23,153 nt of DNA from Chara braunii (GCA_003427395.1 BFEA01000307.1:1700635-1723787), one strand, 5' to 3'; positions 8,661 to 18,453 are shown, numbered from the stretch's first letter. Program-made: numbers and translations. Notes: a model not told the origin generated them from the letters alone.

Positions 8661-10130
8661 TCCCGTTCGCTATAGCATATAGGGGGTACGCGCGGTCTTA
8701 CGCCTTTATCGGGCCCTCACCCAAACCGACGCACTGGGGGCCTAAAGTCCCAAGCGCGACTCGTCGTCGGTCGACTCGGACGTATCCCACTCACCTCGTG
8801 TCACATCACACTTGAAACATAAAAATAAAACACACACACTTACACGGAATGACACAAACACAAAACATCATAATAACACTCCTAGTCTCTTTCGTAGTCA
8901 TCCCATAACCTTCCGACGGGGAAATTGGATAGGCGTCACGTGTGAGATTTAGTATAAAAATCACGCAGACGCATGACCTTCTCATATCAACTAGCAATGC
9001 ATGCTTACGTAAGCGGTCGCAATGATGGCGTACTATGTAGTAACCTTAATCACGAGGTCCTCGATGAATCTCGAAGGTCGTGTTCGACACTTAAGTGTCG
9101 ACTGATATGCGCCGTGAGGGGTTAATCTCTCGACACTAGACAACCACCAAGTGAGGATGAGAACCACACCCTCTTTTGCACCTTGCGGAGAGTGGGTGTT
9201 ACACAGGTTCGTACTAGTGGTGACAATCGTCTCTTATTGCCCTGGAGACCAGCTCCATCATGCAGGGTCTGGAGATAACTCAAGGGGTTCGACTTTGACG
9301 GCTGCCACGGACTATAATGTCCAACTGTAAAAACTCTAAAAAGCAAATGGATAAAAAANGAATCTCTCTTTTCTCTCNAGGTATAATCCGTTTCACCCTT
9401 GCGCATGGTCACAATGGGTCATGCAAACACCCAACGCGTATATATGTACATATATAGAGAGTTATAAATATGTGACAATCACTTCTCACAATCAAAGTNA
9501 GACTTCTCTCAACCATATATATGTATGTGATTGCAGACAGTCAAATCCAACGTCCGAACCACAAAGCATACCTGCAAACACATCAAAGATTCAACCAAAG
9601 TTTATGCACTACATGGGGTCAACTTCAACCATTCTCTGTGCTCACACCCCTTGCTTTAACCAGGCTTGCTTTAACCACGCAAACCTTACTCTTTGTGCAA
9701 CTCTCAAAATAAAATACTCAGTATCTTTGTTAAATGACCATTCAATAAAGTCCGGGTAAAAACACAACGAAACAATTCGAACCACAGGGCNAAAGCCTTT
9801 AGGTTGAGTGGCAAGAGTGGATTAGAGTTGAGTCGTAAACCGACGAATCGACAACCGACCTGTTATCAATGATAACAGAAGATGATCCTCGTTGGATCAA
9901 GCTGAAACTAGTCCAAATCTTGAATCGAATCGATCAAGAGGACACAAAGCAAGTCAATTCCTAAACTGAGTTCATAAGTGTTTGGAGAATAAATCCCCAT
10001 AACACGTTCTCACTCAAGACTCTCCTAATAACCAAGCTTAAGTTTACCTCAAAGTCATTACCCAAGGAAGGCAGACCTATGGCAGAATCTCCATATACAA
10101 AGTGGATTGCTAGAACCGCCACCTGTCAAA
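8661..10130. other. Non-coding inner part of the right arm
   Basis: No recognisable gene. It aligns in reverse complement with about 4460-4998 and 5359-6490 of the left arm: shared AGACTAGGAGTGT, the GCATGCATTGCTAGTTG-like block, and the TATATATG/GTGAGAAGTGAT block. The part 9120-9410 is strongly diverged from 5540-5770, with only a short shared core near CTGCATGA/CTGCATGG. Confidence 0.5.
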
Positions 10131-10134
10131 ATAT

Positions 10135-10700
10135 AATCTATCTCCTTTAAACTAAGAAATTTTTGACAGCGTTTCCTATAGGAAAAATATCTTTTCAAAA
10201 TTTATACTAGCACAAATATGAAAAACTAAAATAACATTCAACTTTAGAAAGTCAAATTTTGTCTAACTCCCTGAATTAGTGAAAATTTGGGCAGCATCTC
10301 CTTTTAAAAGGTAGACTTCCCAAATTTATACGAAGTCAGATATGAACTTAAACATAAGACTTGAGTTATATTAAGACAATTTAACTAACTCCTTAGATTT
10401 GTAGAAATTTCGACAGCACTTCCCGTAGGAAAAGTAGCTTTCCAAAATTTATACAAGGCTAAATTCAAAATCGAGAAATAACTTTCACTTCTCAAAGTCC
10501 AATTTTGTTTGACTCCCTGAATTAGAAAAAATTTAGGCAGCACTCCCTTTATAAAAAAACAACTTTCTATATTTTTACTAAATCATATATAAAATTTAGG
10601 CAAACTGAACTTTGAAAAGTTAAAATCGGACTAACTCCTTGGTTTTGTAGAAATTTCGGCAACGCTTCCCGTAGAGCTATTGACTTATCAAGATTAATGC
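10135..10700 (-). repeat. Five-unit tandem array, ~123 bp period, with palindromes (right)
   Basis: This mirrors 3893-4455. The GGCAGC or GACAGC word recurs near 10167, 10291, 10414, 10537 and 10659. Next to it lie TTTCCTATAGGAAA (10172-10185, perfect palindrome), CCTTTTAAAAGG (10300-10311, perfect palindrome), and partly paired stretches at 10418-10435 and 10543-10557. The palindromes differ in sequence from those of the left arm but sit at the same place in the unit. The adjoining boxes (CTAACTCCNTGAATTAG and AAATTTNGGCAGC) are well conserved. Confidence 0.75.
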
Positions 10701-11224
10701 AAAACCAAGTATAACAAAAGATCCAAAAAAATGCAGAAATTGACCTAAGTAAAATAAACTTGGCTCAGAAAATGCAGGAATTGAAACTAACTCTTAAATA
10801 ACTAGCACGTGGCGAACATGAAAAACAACTCCCTATGAAACTGAAACTTAGACTAAGTAGTGATCTCACTCAGTCACATGTGAGGCTAAACCACAATGAT
10901 AAGTACTCTCATCAACCCAAAGTTAAACTTATTAGAAGATAGTTCATGGTTTTTCAATGATTTATCCCTTATACCCAACTTACATAAGGCGTAAAGCTAG
11001 ACAGACGCAGGGCACTGCAACTTTTCTCTTCCTTAGGCATATGACTAGGTTGTCCAACCTCGTCGCCCTGAACTGAAGTATTCAAGTTGTATATAATTAT
11101 CTACACTTAGTCTTTTAAAGTAGCATATGACTTAGCCGATCATCTTAAATCAAGGTTTAACATGCCCCTGCTTACCATAAATTTATTTTTAATTCATACT
11201 CTCTTCAGTTGGTGATAAATTATA

Positions 11225-11612
11225 GTTAGACCATTCAATCTTATGGAAAAATGTTTGAGTAACTTGTTTATAAGTAAAGTAACATAAGAACATAAACAAA
11301 TTTATCCCTTTGGTTCCAACATGTGCGTGGCTCCAGACTAGACCACCCAATCTTATGGGAAGATGTCCAATCCTTCGCTTGACCCTCCCACAGAACAAAC
11401 AATAAAATATTAATAAACATCAGAAAACCCAAATAAAACAAGGCAACAAAGCCATCCAATCTTATGGAAAAATGCTTGACCCCTGAAAGTCAAACACAGA
11501 CAATTCTCTCAAGTCAAAGCAACTAGACCACCCAATCTTATGGGAACCTATCTGGTCCTTCATACAATCAAAAATAAACATAGCACTTTACTCGACAATC
11601 TTATGAAGACTC
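11225..11612 (-). repeat. Dispersed 18-bp motif field (right arm)
   Basis: Copies of GACCACCCAATCTTATGG, the reverse complement of the left-arm motif, lie near 11229, 11341, 11452, 11526 and 11592 (last one degenerate), spaced 66-112 bp. Orientation is opposite to the left arm, as the inverted repeat predicts. The copies here carry CAATCTTATGG where the left arm has CCATAAGTTTGG, so each arm has its own homogenised variant (A in place of A/C positions). Confidence 0.7.
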
Positions 11613-11869
11613 TCCCAACCTTTGGTTGACCCAATCAAATGCAGACAATTCAACCTTCCTCCCACTTTTTCCCCAGATGCAACCCTTTTTCACAATCTGC
11701 TTTCAGTCAAATAACAAAATTGAAACTGAGCTTGCGCATGCTTTTCTTTACTTAAATAAGAGTTATGCTCTCAAAGTCAAACTCAAAAACAATATGGGAT
11801 GCATGCAATATACTCAATCAAACTGTAGAAAGATGTACATATAGGGGTTATAACTGGGTTTATAGAGGG

Positions 11870-13410
11870 AAAGTCAATGATTTCCTCTTAGTTTGCTGCC
11901 TCGAAAACTCCTCCTGAGGTTCGGTCGGCAGAGCTCCCGCAATCGGTAGGCTGACTCCCCACAGAGTCTTGCTGTGGTCCTACGAGTTGCAATCCCACCT
12001 GCCGCGTTCCTCTTATAACAAAACTATACTTAGAGTAAGATGGATAGGGAGAGGAATTTCAGACGCTCGAGATACAGGAAAGAGACAACTCAACTCTCAG
12101 GAGAGGGTCTTGATATCTAGATGTGCCTGAGGTCCCCGTAATGGTGGCCAGACTTCGTAGCAGCTTGGTCACATGGTGCCAATTTGCAAACTGTTGATTT
12201 TCTGACGATCCTCCAAGTCACAGCGATGACCCCTCCTTAAATGACTCGGCCACTACGTCAAGCTCGTGTCTCGAAACGCACTGGCCACAACTTAAGATAC
12301 GGGCCGAGGTCAAAAGCACAGTCCTCTCTTCTGCTACAATGACAACGTCAGCCTGGTCTAGTTGGTCATGCTGCAGGTGGAGTGTGGACAAACGTTGACT
12401 ATGTAGCCCTCACCAAGCTTTAGCAAGCTCCTGGCCCGTAGGTAGACGTGCATTCTTGCTGCTGGTCCGCTACTGCTTTGATCAATAGGATAAGCAACGC
12501 TTGGTAGAATGAGCCGCACCGAAGATACTAGCGGCATGCTCAGCCACCAATATGACTCCAAAACACAAATTGGTACCGAACACACAACCCTGCCCATTCT
12601 GAAACGAGACAACAACATTGACCTCAAACTACGAAGCTTGGCAACTCAACAACCAACTAACCCGACAAGCACAGTCGGCAACAAAGGTCTTGCACCGGTT
12701 GCCATAGTTGTCCATGCCCCTTGATTACTCCAACAGTAGTAGCTCCGCTTCTTTCCTGCGCTTGGCGCCCAGACTCTGGTCAATGCAGCTATTACTAGTC
12801 TACAACTCGGCAACGTCGCAGTTGGCAACAGTAGTTGAACCGAAGTACCTGAAGCCTTCGACCTCTGAAGGCAATTGCCCAAACGAAGGTTGATTGTTGT
12901 CTCCTTCGCACAATCTCTTTCCCTGCCTGCAGCCTCACGCTACTTTCATCGATAGGATGTGCAAATGCAGCGGCCACCGGGTATAGAACGTGATGCATTG
13001 GTCAATCAGTCAGTTTGGCAATTTCAACGACTGGTTTCACTTTGCTGGCGGTGACTTGATGGGCAGCGCACGACTGGCAGGCAAGTCTCCAACTTTCGCT
13101 GGTACCTCCCCGTTACCTCCCTCGATAGTGATGACAAACTCCTCAGTTTTAACAGGCAAGTTTTCCCCTCTATGACTCGTCACCTTCGATGACATGAGCA
13201 GCGCAACCTTTAGCAGGTAAGCTGAAATTTCGCAAACCCCCAATTCAATAGGATACGACTCAAAATGAACCTGCAGCTGATCGGGGAGAGATACACGATT
13301 AAACTTTCCTCTCCCGTCCGTACCGCATCCCTACTTAAAAGGTAAGCTTTCATTTTCTTTCACTCATCAAGCGTGGCTATTCAACAGATTGAAAATCTCG
13401 TTTTGTTAAC
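11870..13410. other. Gene-poor part of the right arm with faint internal repeats
   Basis: Many short overlapping frames occur on both strands and none has a recognisable domain. A word like CGCTACTNNTTTNATCNATAGGAT followed by GCAA occurs near 12470 and 12942, and a shorter relative (CAATAGGAT) near 13244, so part of this stretch was duplicated. A minus-strand frame at 13037-13243 (KVTSHRGENLPVKTEEFVIT-like) reads plausibly as protein and points the same way as the outer gene remnants, but is unidentified. Confidence 0.3.
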
Positions 13411-13414
13411 TGAA

Positions 13415-13867
13415 TTAATTAGACAGATCACTCCATCCGTTAGGAACAGTCGTACATGCAGAGAGATAGAGAAAGGCTACTTCTCTCGTTAGGATGAACT
13501 CTGCACCGACCAACAGGTATCTCCCCTTGAGCCTCGTGGCCGCCCTCATGCTACCTTCGTCGAACTGTCGAACAACATCAAATGAACCTTCGCTAGGAGC
13601 CAGAGAGATACATCCCCGAATCTGGCAGGGCCCTGAGGGGCATGCTCTCACACAAACTCTAACGGCAGATTGCGGCTTACCGACGGTGCACTTGTTGCGG
13701 CCTCCGCCATTCAATTTTCTTTCGCTTCGCGGGCTTATCACCCTCCAAATCGCATGCACGCCGAACTCGTCGGCCCGTATTTTACAGACGAGCAAAATAG
13801 AGAATTTTGCTTGCTTCCCGAACACACACAGGTCCGCACAACCCCTAAAACCGGTGTCCCGCCCCAC
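13415..13867 (-). CDS. Unidentified 150-codon open frame, status uncertain
   Basis: This is one of the longest frames in the window. It contains no recognised motif, is cysteine- and arginine-rich, and overlaps a 125-codon frame on the other strand (13494-13871), so coding is unproven. It points in the same direction as the coding remnants at 14007-14640 and could hold an internal exon of that gene. I found no matching frame in the left arm. Confidence 0.2.
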   Translation of the reverse strand: MGRDTGFRGCADLCVFGKQAKFSILLVCKIRADEFGVHAIWRVISPRSERKLNGGGRNKCTVGKPQSAVRVCVRACPSGPCQIRGCISLAPSEGSFDVVRQFDEGSMRAATRLKGRYLLVGAEFILTREVAFLYLSACTTVPNGWSDLSN

Positions 13868-14009
13868 TTAAAATAAAGATAATAATAAAAAAAAATAATA
13901 ATAATCACAAAAATTCAAAAGTAGAGCTGCTCGGTAACCCTCCGAACCGCAAAACCATGGGGGATAACTTTTTTCGTCTCCAACCCCGTGGTTCCTCCTC
14001 GCCACTTCA

Positions 14010-14222
14010 ATACTCCCACGTCGTCAGCGCTCGGTCTCTATTCCTGAATCTCCCGAATGGAAATCCGACACGGTAACGAGTAGGGTTAGACCCAAGGTTA
14101 GGTCTAGTTTTGACGAATACGTAAATGAATAGATACTGTGCGACGCTCAGATCTATCGAAACATTCTCAGACTCACATGGTTGTGGATATCGTCCTCCGT
14201 ACGTATGCACAGGTCACGGATA
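14010..14222 (-). pseudogene. Second block of the arm-borne gene (right copy)
   Basis: The frame reads CIRTEDDIHNHVSLRMFRS, VAQYLFIYVFVKTRPNLG, then YRVGFPFGRFRNRDRA. The left arm at 657-870 preserves the frame with conservative changes. A TAG precedes it in frame and a stop follows at about 14007, so it may be an exon. The protein is not recognised. Confidence 0.4.
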
Positions 14223-14338
14223 AACACACCAACCAGGAGACAAAATCTTTTTAAATCCTAGTTGAATCATAAATAAAAAATGGGCCCGCGATCGTGCTGA
14301 TTCATCAATCATCAACAATTAAAAAGATCACGCACGCT

Positions 14339-14640
14339 TCAAGTCCGCGCACCCACACACTCTCTAATCTTAGTCAGCCATCTAGTCAACGTAAACCAAA
14401 GACACATCTTTGTCATCGCATGAAATACTTTAGACTTTAAACCGAACTTATTTTCTGTCACTTGTAGAAACCAGGGTGGATACCCTTGTAAGGGTATTCC
14501 CACCGACAGTGTTTTGCGGCTCTGATTCGTCATCGACTCCACTCCTATTTCATCGACGTCATCGACCACTTCGACGACTTCAACTACCTTATCAGCTTCA
14601 GCTACTTTGGACGTGACTCCTTCACGCTACCACCCTACCG
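14339..14640 (-). pseudogene. First block of the arm-borne gene (right copy)
   Basis: A continuous minus-strand frame begins with a valine- and aspartate-rich stretch (VAEADKVVEVVEVVDDVDE), then SRKTLSVGIPLQGYPPWF, LQVTENKFGLKSKVFHAM and LWFTLTRWLTKIRECV, ending at a TGA near 14339. The QGYPPWFLQ-TENK-GLK core and LWFTLT-WL-K core are shared with the left arm at 372-545. This copy keeps one frame across both and so is closer to the ancestral gene. Function is unknown; the acidic linker followed by a compact aromatic-rich block suggests a folded domain after a disordered region. Confidence 0.45.
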
Positions 14641-14649
14641 TGTACTTTC

Positions 14650-15760
14650 CCTTGCATGTGTCACATGATGGTACTCACTGAGTTGCGTCTCTTTGAGTTG
14701 GACTGTCCCTTGGTATCTCATAGGCATTGAGACCATAACATTATCTTGGCTTCGCTGCTCCCACATCTAGCTCCCTTCCCCAGTCGGTGAGTTGCGTGCA
14801 TGTTTCCCTCACCCACTACATCCCTCATCACCCTAGTGCTGACCATTGCATGCCTTCAGCTAGGCATATACCCACCCTATTCGAGACTCCCCTTTCATGG
14901 TTGACCCTGCATGTTGTCACCCATTCGTCGAGCATTACCCACCTTGATGGTCTATCTGTTAGGGTCACTGGTTTCGCACCGCTACCACCCCCTCACCCTG
15001 AGCCTGATAACCTACCTCACCTTGTGTGTGACTGCCCTCAGGAGTTTCGATTCTTAGGTTGCATTCACCCCCTCTGAGACCATCCCCCTCTTAGTGGTTC
15101 AACGACATGACATTACTTGTGACATATTGCTTTTTTCCTTTCCGTACAGAAGCAATTGCCTCCAGGACTTTAGGATTGTATCATGCTACATTTCACTTTC
15201 TGCTGTTAGTTAGGATATGTATACCAGACATTTGCTTTTCATTTGACATTATAAAGCTTAGCCTGTATCGCATGGATTCCGCATCCTAAATTTCTCAACT
15301 TTCTTTATTGCAGAGTCTCGCTGCTTTTGCTGATAGCATGTTTATGGCTCTTGCGATCGACTATAGGTCTGAGGATCATACAACGGACCTCTATCTGCCC
15401 TGGTTGTAGGCCGTGGGGTCAGGGCACGGCCTGTGCTGTTCCAGTCCAGTCCAGTCCTGCCCGATACCACTGTCGGTACCAGTCCAATCCAGTCCAGTCC
15501 GGCCAGTCCGCTGGGGTTATACCCTAGTTGTTGTATATTTTTTATTCTTTCTTCATTTTGCACATTTGGAGTACGTGCGTGTTGAGTCTGCGTCGGAGGT
15601 GCGCTGTCCCTTCCAGGTCCATTTCCATCTCCGTGCCCGCATCCCTTCGTCCTCATCCTAACGGACCGCCACCTCGGCGGGTCCGCCACAAAAGTTGTGC
15701 GACCGGTACCGGGTGTGTGAAGGGTCGAATTGCCAAGGTGCACGAGTTGTTTTTTGTTTC
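14650..15760. other. Non-coding sequence outside the inverted repeat
   Basis: Short frames only (14787-15077 and 15107-15289), rich in histidine, proline and threonine from a CCCACC/CATCACC-biased strand. They have no motif. No gene or structured RNA was recognised apart from the CCAGT repeats. Confidence 0.4.
15439..15508. repeat. CCAGT tandem repeats
   Basis: Runs of CCAGT or CCAAT (as in CCAGTCCAGTCCAGTCC) occur twice, separated by about 25 bp containing CGGTACC. It is a simple degenerate 5-bp repeat. Confidence 0.7.
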
Positions 15761-15762
15761 CG

Positions 15763-15809
15763 AATGTATCTTTCCATGTACTAGCGGAGGATTCAGTCTC
15801 ACGACACAC
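15763..15809. repeat. Dispersed repeat, copy 1 (pairs with 20350-20395)
   Basis: About 46 bp match 20350-20395 in the same orientation with roughly 8 differences (shared: TCTTTCCATGT and GGAGGATTCA, then TCTCA and GACACAC). In reverse complement it contains GACTGAATCC, which resembles a pol III B box, so both may come from a tRNA-derived SINE. Confidence 0.55.
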
Positions 15810-15842
15810 CCCGCACCTATCAAGAAAATGACAAAAAGAAAA

Positions 15843-15912
15843 ACGCCTGGCTCAGTTGGTACGGCGCAGAAGCTGCATGCATGAGGTCGTGGGTTCAATC
15901 CCCATAGACCTC
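15843..15912 (+). mobile_element. tRNA-derived SINE-like head
   Basis: An A box (TGGCTCAGTTGG, 15848-15859) and a B box (GGTTCAATCCC, 15892-15902) are correctly ordered, 32 bp apart. The T arm pairs (GTGGG with CCCAT around TTCAATC). The acceptor stem does not pair and the D and anticodon arms are irregular, so it is not a working tRNA gene but a pol III promoter-bearing SINE head or tRNA relic. The 3' extent, possibly to about 16000, is unclear and no poly(A) or target duplication was found. Confidence 0.6.
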
Positions 15913-16059
15913 ACGTGTGTGCCTGGGCAAACTTGGTGTTCTACGAGGTAGAAATAACCCGTTGGCCTCCCAGACCAGCATTGGCAGGACCTTGGATGAT
16001 ATTGGTGGTTGCTATGCAGCGACAATATTGGCCATTAGACACTGCCATGTGGGATTGGC

Positions 16060-16095
16060 GGGGGTAAGGGGGGGGTTGGGGGGGGTAGGGGGAGG
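16060..16095 (+). other. G-rich run with G-quadruplex potential
   Basis: Four or more G-runs of 5 to 8 bases are separated by short TAA, TT and TA spacers within 36 bp, a canonical quadruplex-forming pattern. No gene is adjacent. Confidence 0.7.
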
Positions 16096-16239
16096 TGCAA
16101 TGACTTCCCATTGCTCGGTGCTACCGGTAACACCGCCATTCGACAATGCCTGCCCACCCCTTGTCACCGTGGAGAGAAGGTTAACGGAGACCCAGATAAG
16201 GTTAACGAGACCCTAATTTTCAGACCACTTGCCATGCCA

Positions 16240-16780
16240 TTTATATGAAAACCAAAGGGTCATTTAATCAAATTTGCCACCACTGGTACAACCTTGCTCT
16301 TGCACCACCGCTGTGGTGCCTACCTACCCCGTGGGCTAGGGAGAGATCCGGGTTGGTTGGTGTTCCCCGGTACTATACATAGACAAGCGAGAGGATGAGA
16401 TAGATAAGTACTGGCAAGAATATGAGATAAATGAGAGAAGAATATAGCTTACTGAAAGTTAAATAAAATAAAAATAAAAATAAAAAAACGAACGCATTGT
16501 AAACAAAACAACGAATCGAAGAAAACAAAAACAAAGAGAAAAAACGAATCTAAGAAAGAAACAAAGAGAAAAAACGAATCTACCTAGACTACCAGCCGGG
16601 CCCGCCCGGGACACCCTGTTTTCCCGGGCGTCCCAACCGCGGACCAGGGAAAGTCCCAGCAAACAAAAGAAAACCGAAAAAAAAACTATTTCATGCAAAA
16701 AAATAAACTGACCAATGTTGGCCTCAGAGTCGCATTGTAATTATTTAACAAAAAAGAAAAAAGGGGGGGCACGTGAAAAA
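16240..16780. other. A-rich non-coding stretch
   Basis: Contains AAAAT repeats (about 16463-16487) and a 22-bp direct repeat beginning ACAAAGAGAAAAAACGAATC at about 16531 and 16561. A GC-rich inverted patch follows (CCCGCCCGGGAC and CCCGGGCGTCCC, 16600-16633). No gene is seen. Confidence 0.5.
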
Positions 16781-16888
16781 GTGCGTTAGCAGTGAACCCG
16801 CGATAGCGACGCCTGGTCGCTGGTTGTGGCTGTGTAGAGCGTGACGTTCGAGTGAGCATGCTGATTCTTCCCGCGTGGCGCTTACCCT

Positions 16889-17000
16889 GCGCTACGCCAT
16901 AGCTGTGTGAGAGCTATGGTGACAGCGTCTTGGCGTAGCCTAGCCCTTGAGCGGGTTAGGGAGTGTTTTTGCACTCATATGCCAGGTCAGTCTGGCATCC
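16889..17000. repeat. Cluster of perfect hairpins
   Basis: GCTACGCCA (16891-16899) pairs with TGGCGTAGC (16931-16939), enclosing CCATAGCT (16897-16904) that pairs with AGCTATGG (16912-16919). The two stems share the CCA and so are partly alternative. Nearby, ATGCCAG (16979-16985) pairs with CTGGCAT (16992-16998). The stretch is distinct in base composition from the A/T-rich sequence on both sides. Confidence 0.6.
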
Positions 17001-17072
17001 CTATACCAGACCTCTATACCCTACCAAACCTAATCGACTGACCTCCATGTCCATACAGGTTCTATACCTGAC

Positions 17073-17128
17073 AAGTCCTTAGACCAGAGGGGCCGTCCTC
17101 TCCTTAAGCCCCGTGCTTGAAGGGAGGC
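17073..17128. repeat. 56-bp direct repeat, copy 1
   Basis: It starts AAGTCCTTAGACCAGAGG and ends GCTTGAAGGGAGGC. It matches 17312-17367 over 56 bp with 4 mismatches and no gaps. An AGAGG/CCTCT stem is inside it. With copy 2 it brackets the plastid infA piece. Confidence 0.85.
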
Positions 17129-17311
17129 CAGAAACTTTGATGAATAAATATACAAATTGTAATCAAGTTTTCAATCAAGAATAAAAAAAATATGAGTAAC
17201 CAAAATCTTATAGAAATTGAAGGATTAGTTACAAAATCTCTTCCTAATGCTATGTTTCGTGTTTGTTTAGACAATGGTTGTGACGTACTTACTCATATAT
17301 CTGGTAAAATT
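17129..17311 (+). pseudogene. infA: Truncated plastid infA fragment (nuclear plastid DNA)
   Basis: From the ATG at 17192 the frame reads [17 protein letters not shown], then [20 protein letters not shown] and GKI. This is the amino-terminal half of plastid translation initiation factor IF-1, an S1/OB-fold protein of about 75-80 residues that binds the ribosomal A site. Homology stops after residue 40, where the 56-bp repeat begins. The frame then runs into unrelated sequence and stops at 17357. The A/T-rich leader (17135-17191) looks like plastid intergenic DNA. The missing half removes the rest of the OB fold, so the copy is dead. It is under 60 codons and easily missed. Confidence 0.85.
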
Positions 17312-17367
17312 AAGTCCTTAGTCCAGAGGAGCCGTCCTCTCCTTAAGTCCTGTGCTTGAAGGGAGGC
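17312..17367. repeat. 56-bp direct repeat, copy 2
   Basis: It joins the infA homology directly after the GKI codons. It differs from copy 1 at four positions (A/T, G/A, and C/T twice). No TG..CA ends are present, so it is not an LTR. Confidence 0.85.
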
Positions 17368-17399
17368 TCCTTTCTCACCACCCAACTGGCGCTCGGCCG

Positions 17400-18430
17400 C
17401 AGGGGTGGTGCCATTACTCTCAGTAACATCATGCTTCTTGGGGTAAGCAACTCCGTTGAAATATATTCTTGAACGCGGAGGTGCAATCAGGCCTACAAAG
17501 GCAGAGAAGAGACTTGTATTCAGTCACACCTTTCGGCTGCGACACCATGCATGGCATCAACATTCCCAACTCTTTCAAGTCGGTGCTTCCATGAAGGCAA
17601 TCGGAGAGCCAACAGTAGCAGTGGGAGTGACCAAGGAGGATAGTGCAAGCACCAGTGAAGTCTCCAGCTACCCTTGGTACTCGTTTTCTGGGAGCACGTG
17701 TTGTTGATTCTGGGTGATTTTATTTTACCTTTGATGGATTTAGGTATTGGCTTTGCAACCAGGACAAATTCACTTGTTCACTATTCCTCTCGTAACCTTT
17801 TGTATCTGTTGCCGGGATATCTACGTATTAGGTACTTGGTTCCCTCAATTTCATGATGGATTTTATGCGTGACAAATTCTACGTGATTGTTTGTCTTTAT
17901 TTTTTCTTTCTCTGGTCGCCTAACTAGGGCGCACTCTTCGTTTTTCTACATAAGCGCCCCATTGGGTTTTCACCGAACTCTGCGGACATTATGAGAAGTG
18001 TATTGCATTGATATCGCCCATTATGTTCGGGCAGCCGTATAGTTTATACCTTGCTTCTTTCCATATGGTTGATAGTCATGGTAGAAACTCACATTTGTTA
18101 ACACGCTGCGCTATTTAGGTTTTCAATGCTTAGCAGATGCCTCTGTTGATTCTAGTATGCCTGGTAGCACGCGTTTGTTGCCAAGATAGGAAAGGAGAGA
18201 CTAACTGGTTGAAACTTGAAACCCTTGCGGATGCTCCGCGAATGTCCGTATAGAGAGTGAGGTGTTTGGAATGTGGTTCAAAACACAACCCTGGGAACTA
18301 CTAACAGCGGCGCCACCTTGAGCAGAGTGCGTGTTGCAAGGGGCGGTGGGTGGGAGCGCTACTAGTTAGGTGGTAAGAGAGACCCGGTGACGAGCAAACT
18401 TGAGCTGTACCCATTGTGATCGCTACTACA
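17400..18430. other. No recognisable gene
   Basis: An 83-codon frame at 17456-17707 has a serine- and threonine-rich tail (VTKEDSASTSEVSSYPW) and could be an exon, but has no known motif. The rest (17710-18430) is non-coding by eye. Confidence 0.3.
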
Positions 18431-18434
18431 TCAT

Positions 18435-18453
18435 GAAGATCCAAGGGTGCGTG

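Larger units (their letters stand above)
8380..14530 (-). repeat. Right arm of the ~14-kb inverted repeat
   Basis: This arm is the reverse-complement counterpart of 350-6785, with the same order of blocks: inner conserved-frame block, palindromic tandem array, 18-bp motif field, and outer gene remnants. It lacks the MITE insertion and the A/T-rich island of the left arm. The stretch 11870-13900 has no clear match to 1190-2600, so one or both arms have large replacements there. The spacer between the inner edges (about 6785 and 8380) is about 1.6 kb. Confidence 0.75.

Noticed and set aside
15843-15912. Functional tRNA gene
   Set aside because: The acceptor stem does not pair and the D and anticodon arms are irregular.
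17192-17359. infA as a working gene transferred to the nucleus
   Set aside because: Only the first 40 codons are present, with no transit-peptide coding upstream and unrelated sequence after the break.
17073-17367. 56-bp repeats as LTRs of a tiny retroelement
   Set aside because: No TG..CA ends, primer-binding site or polypurine tract, and the interior is plastid DNA.
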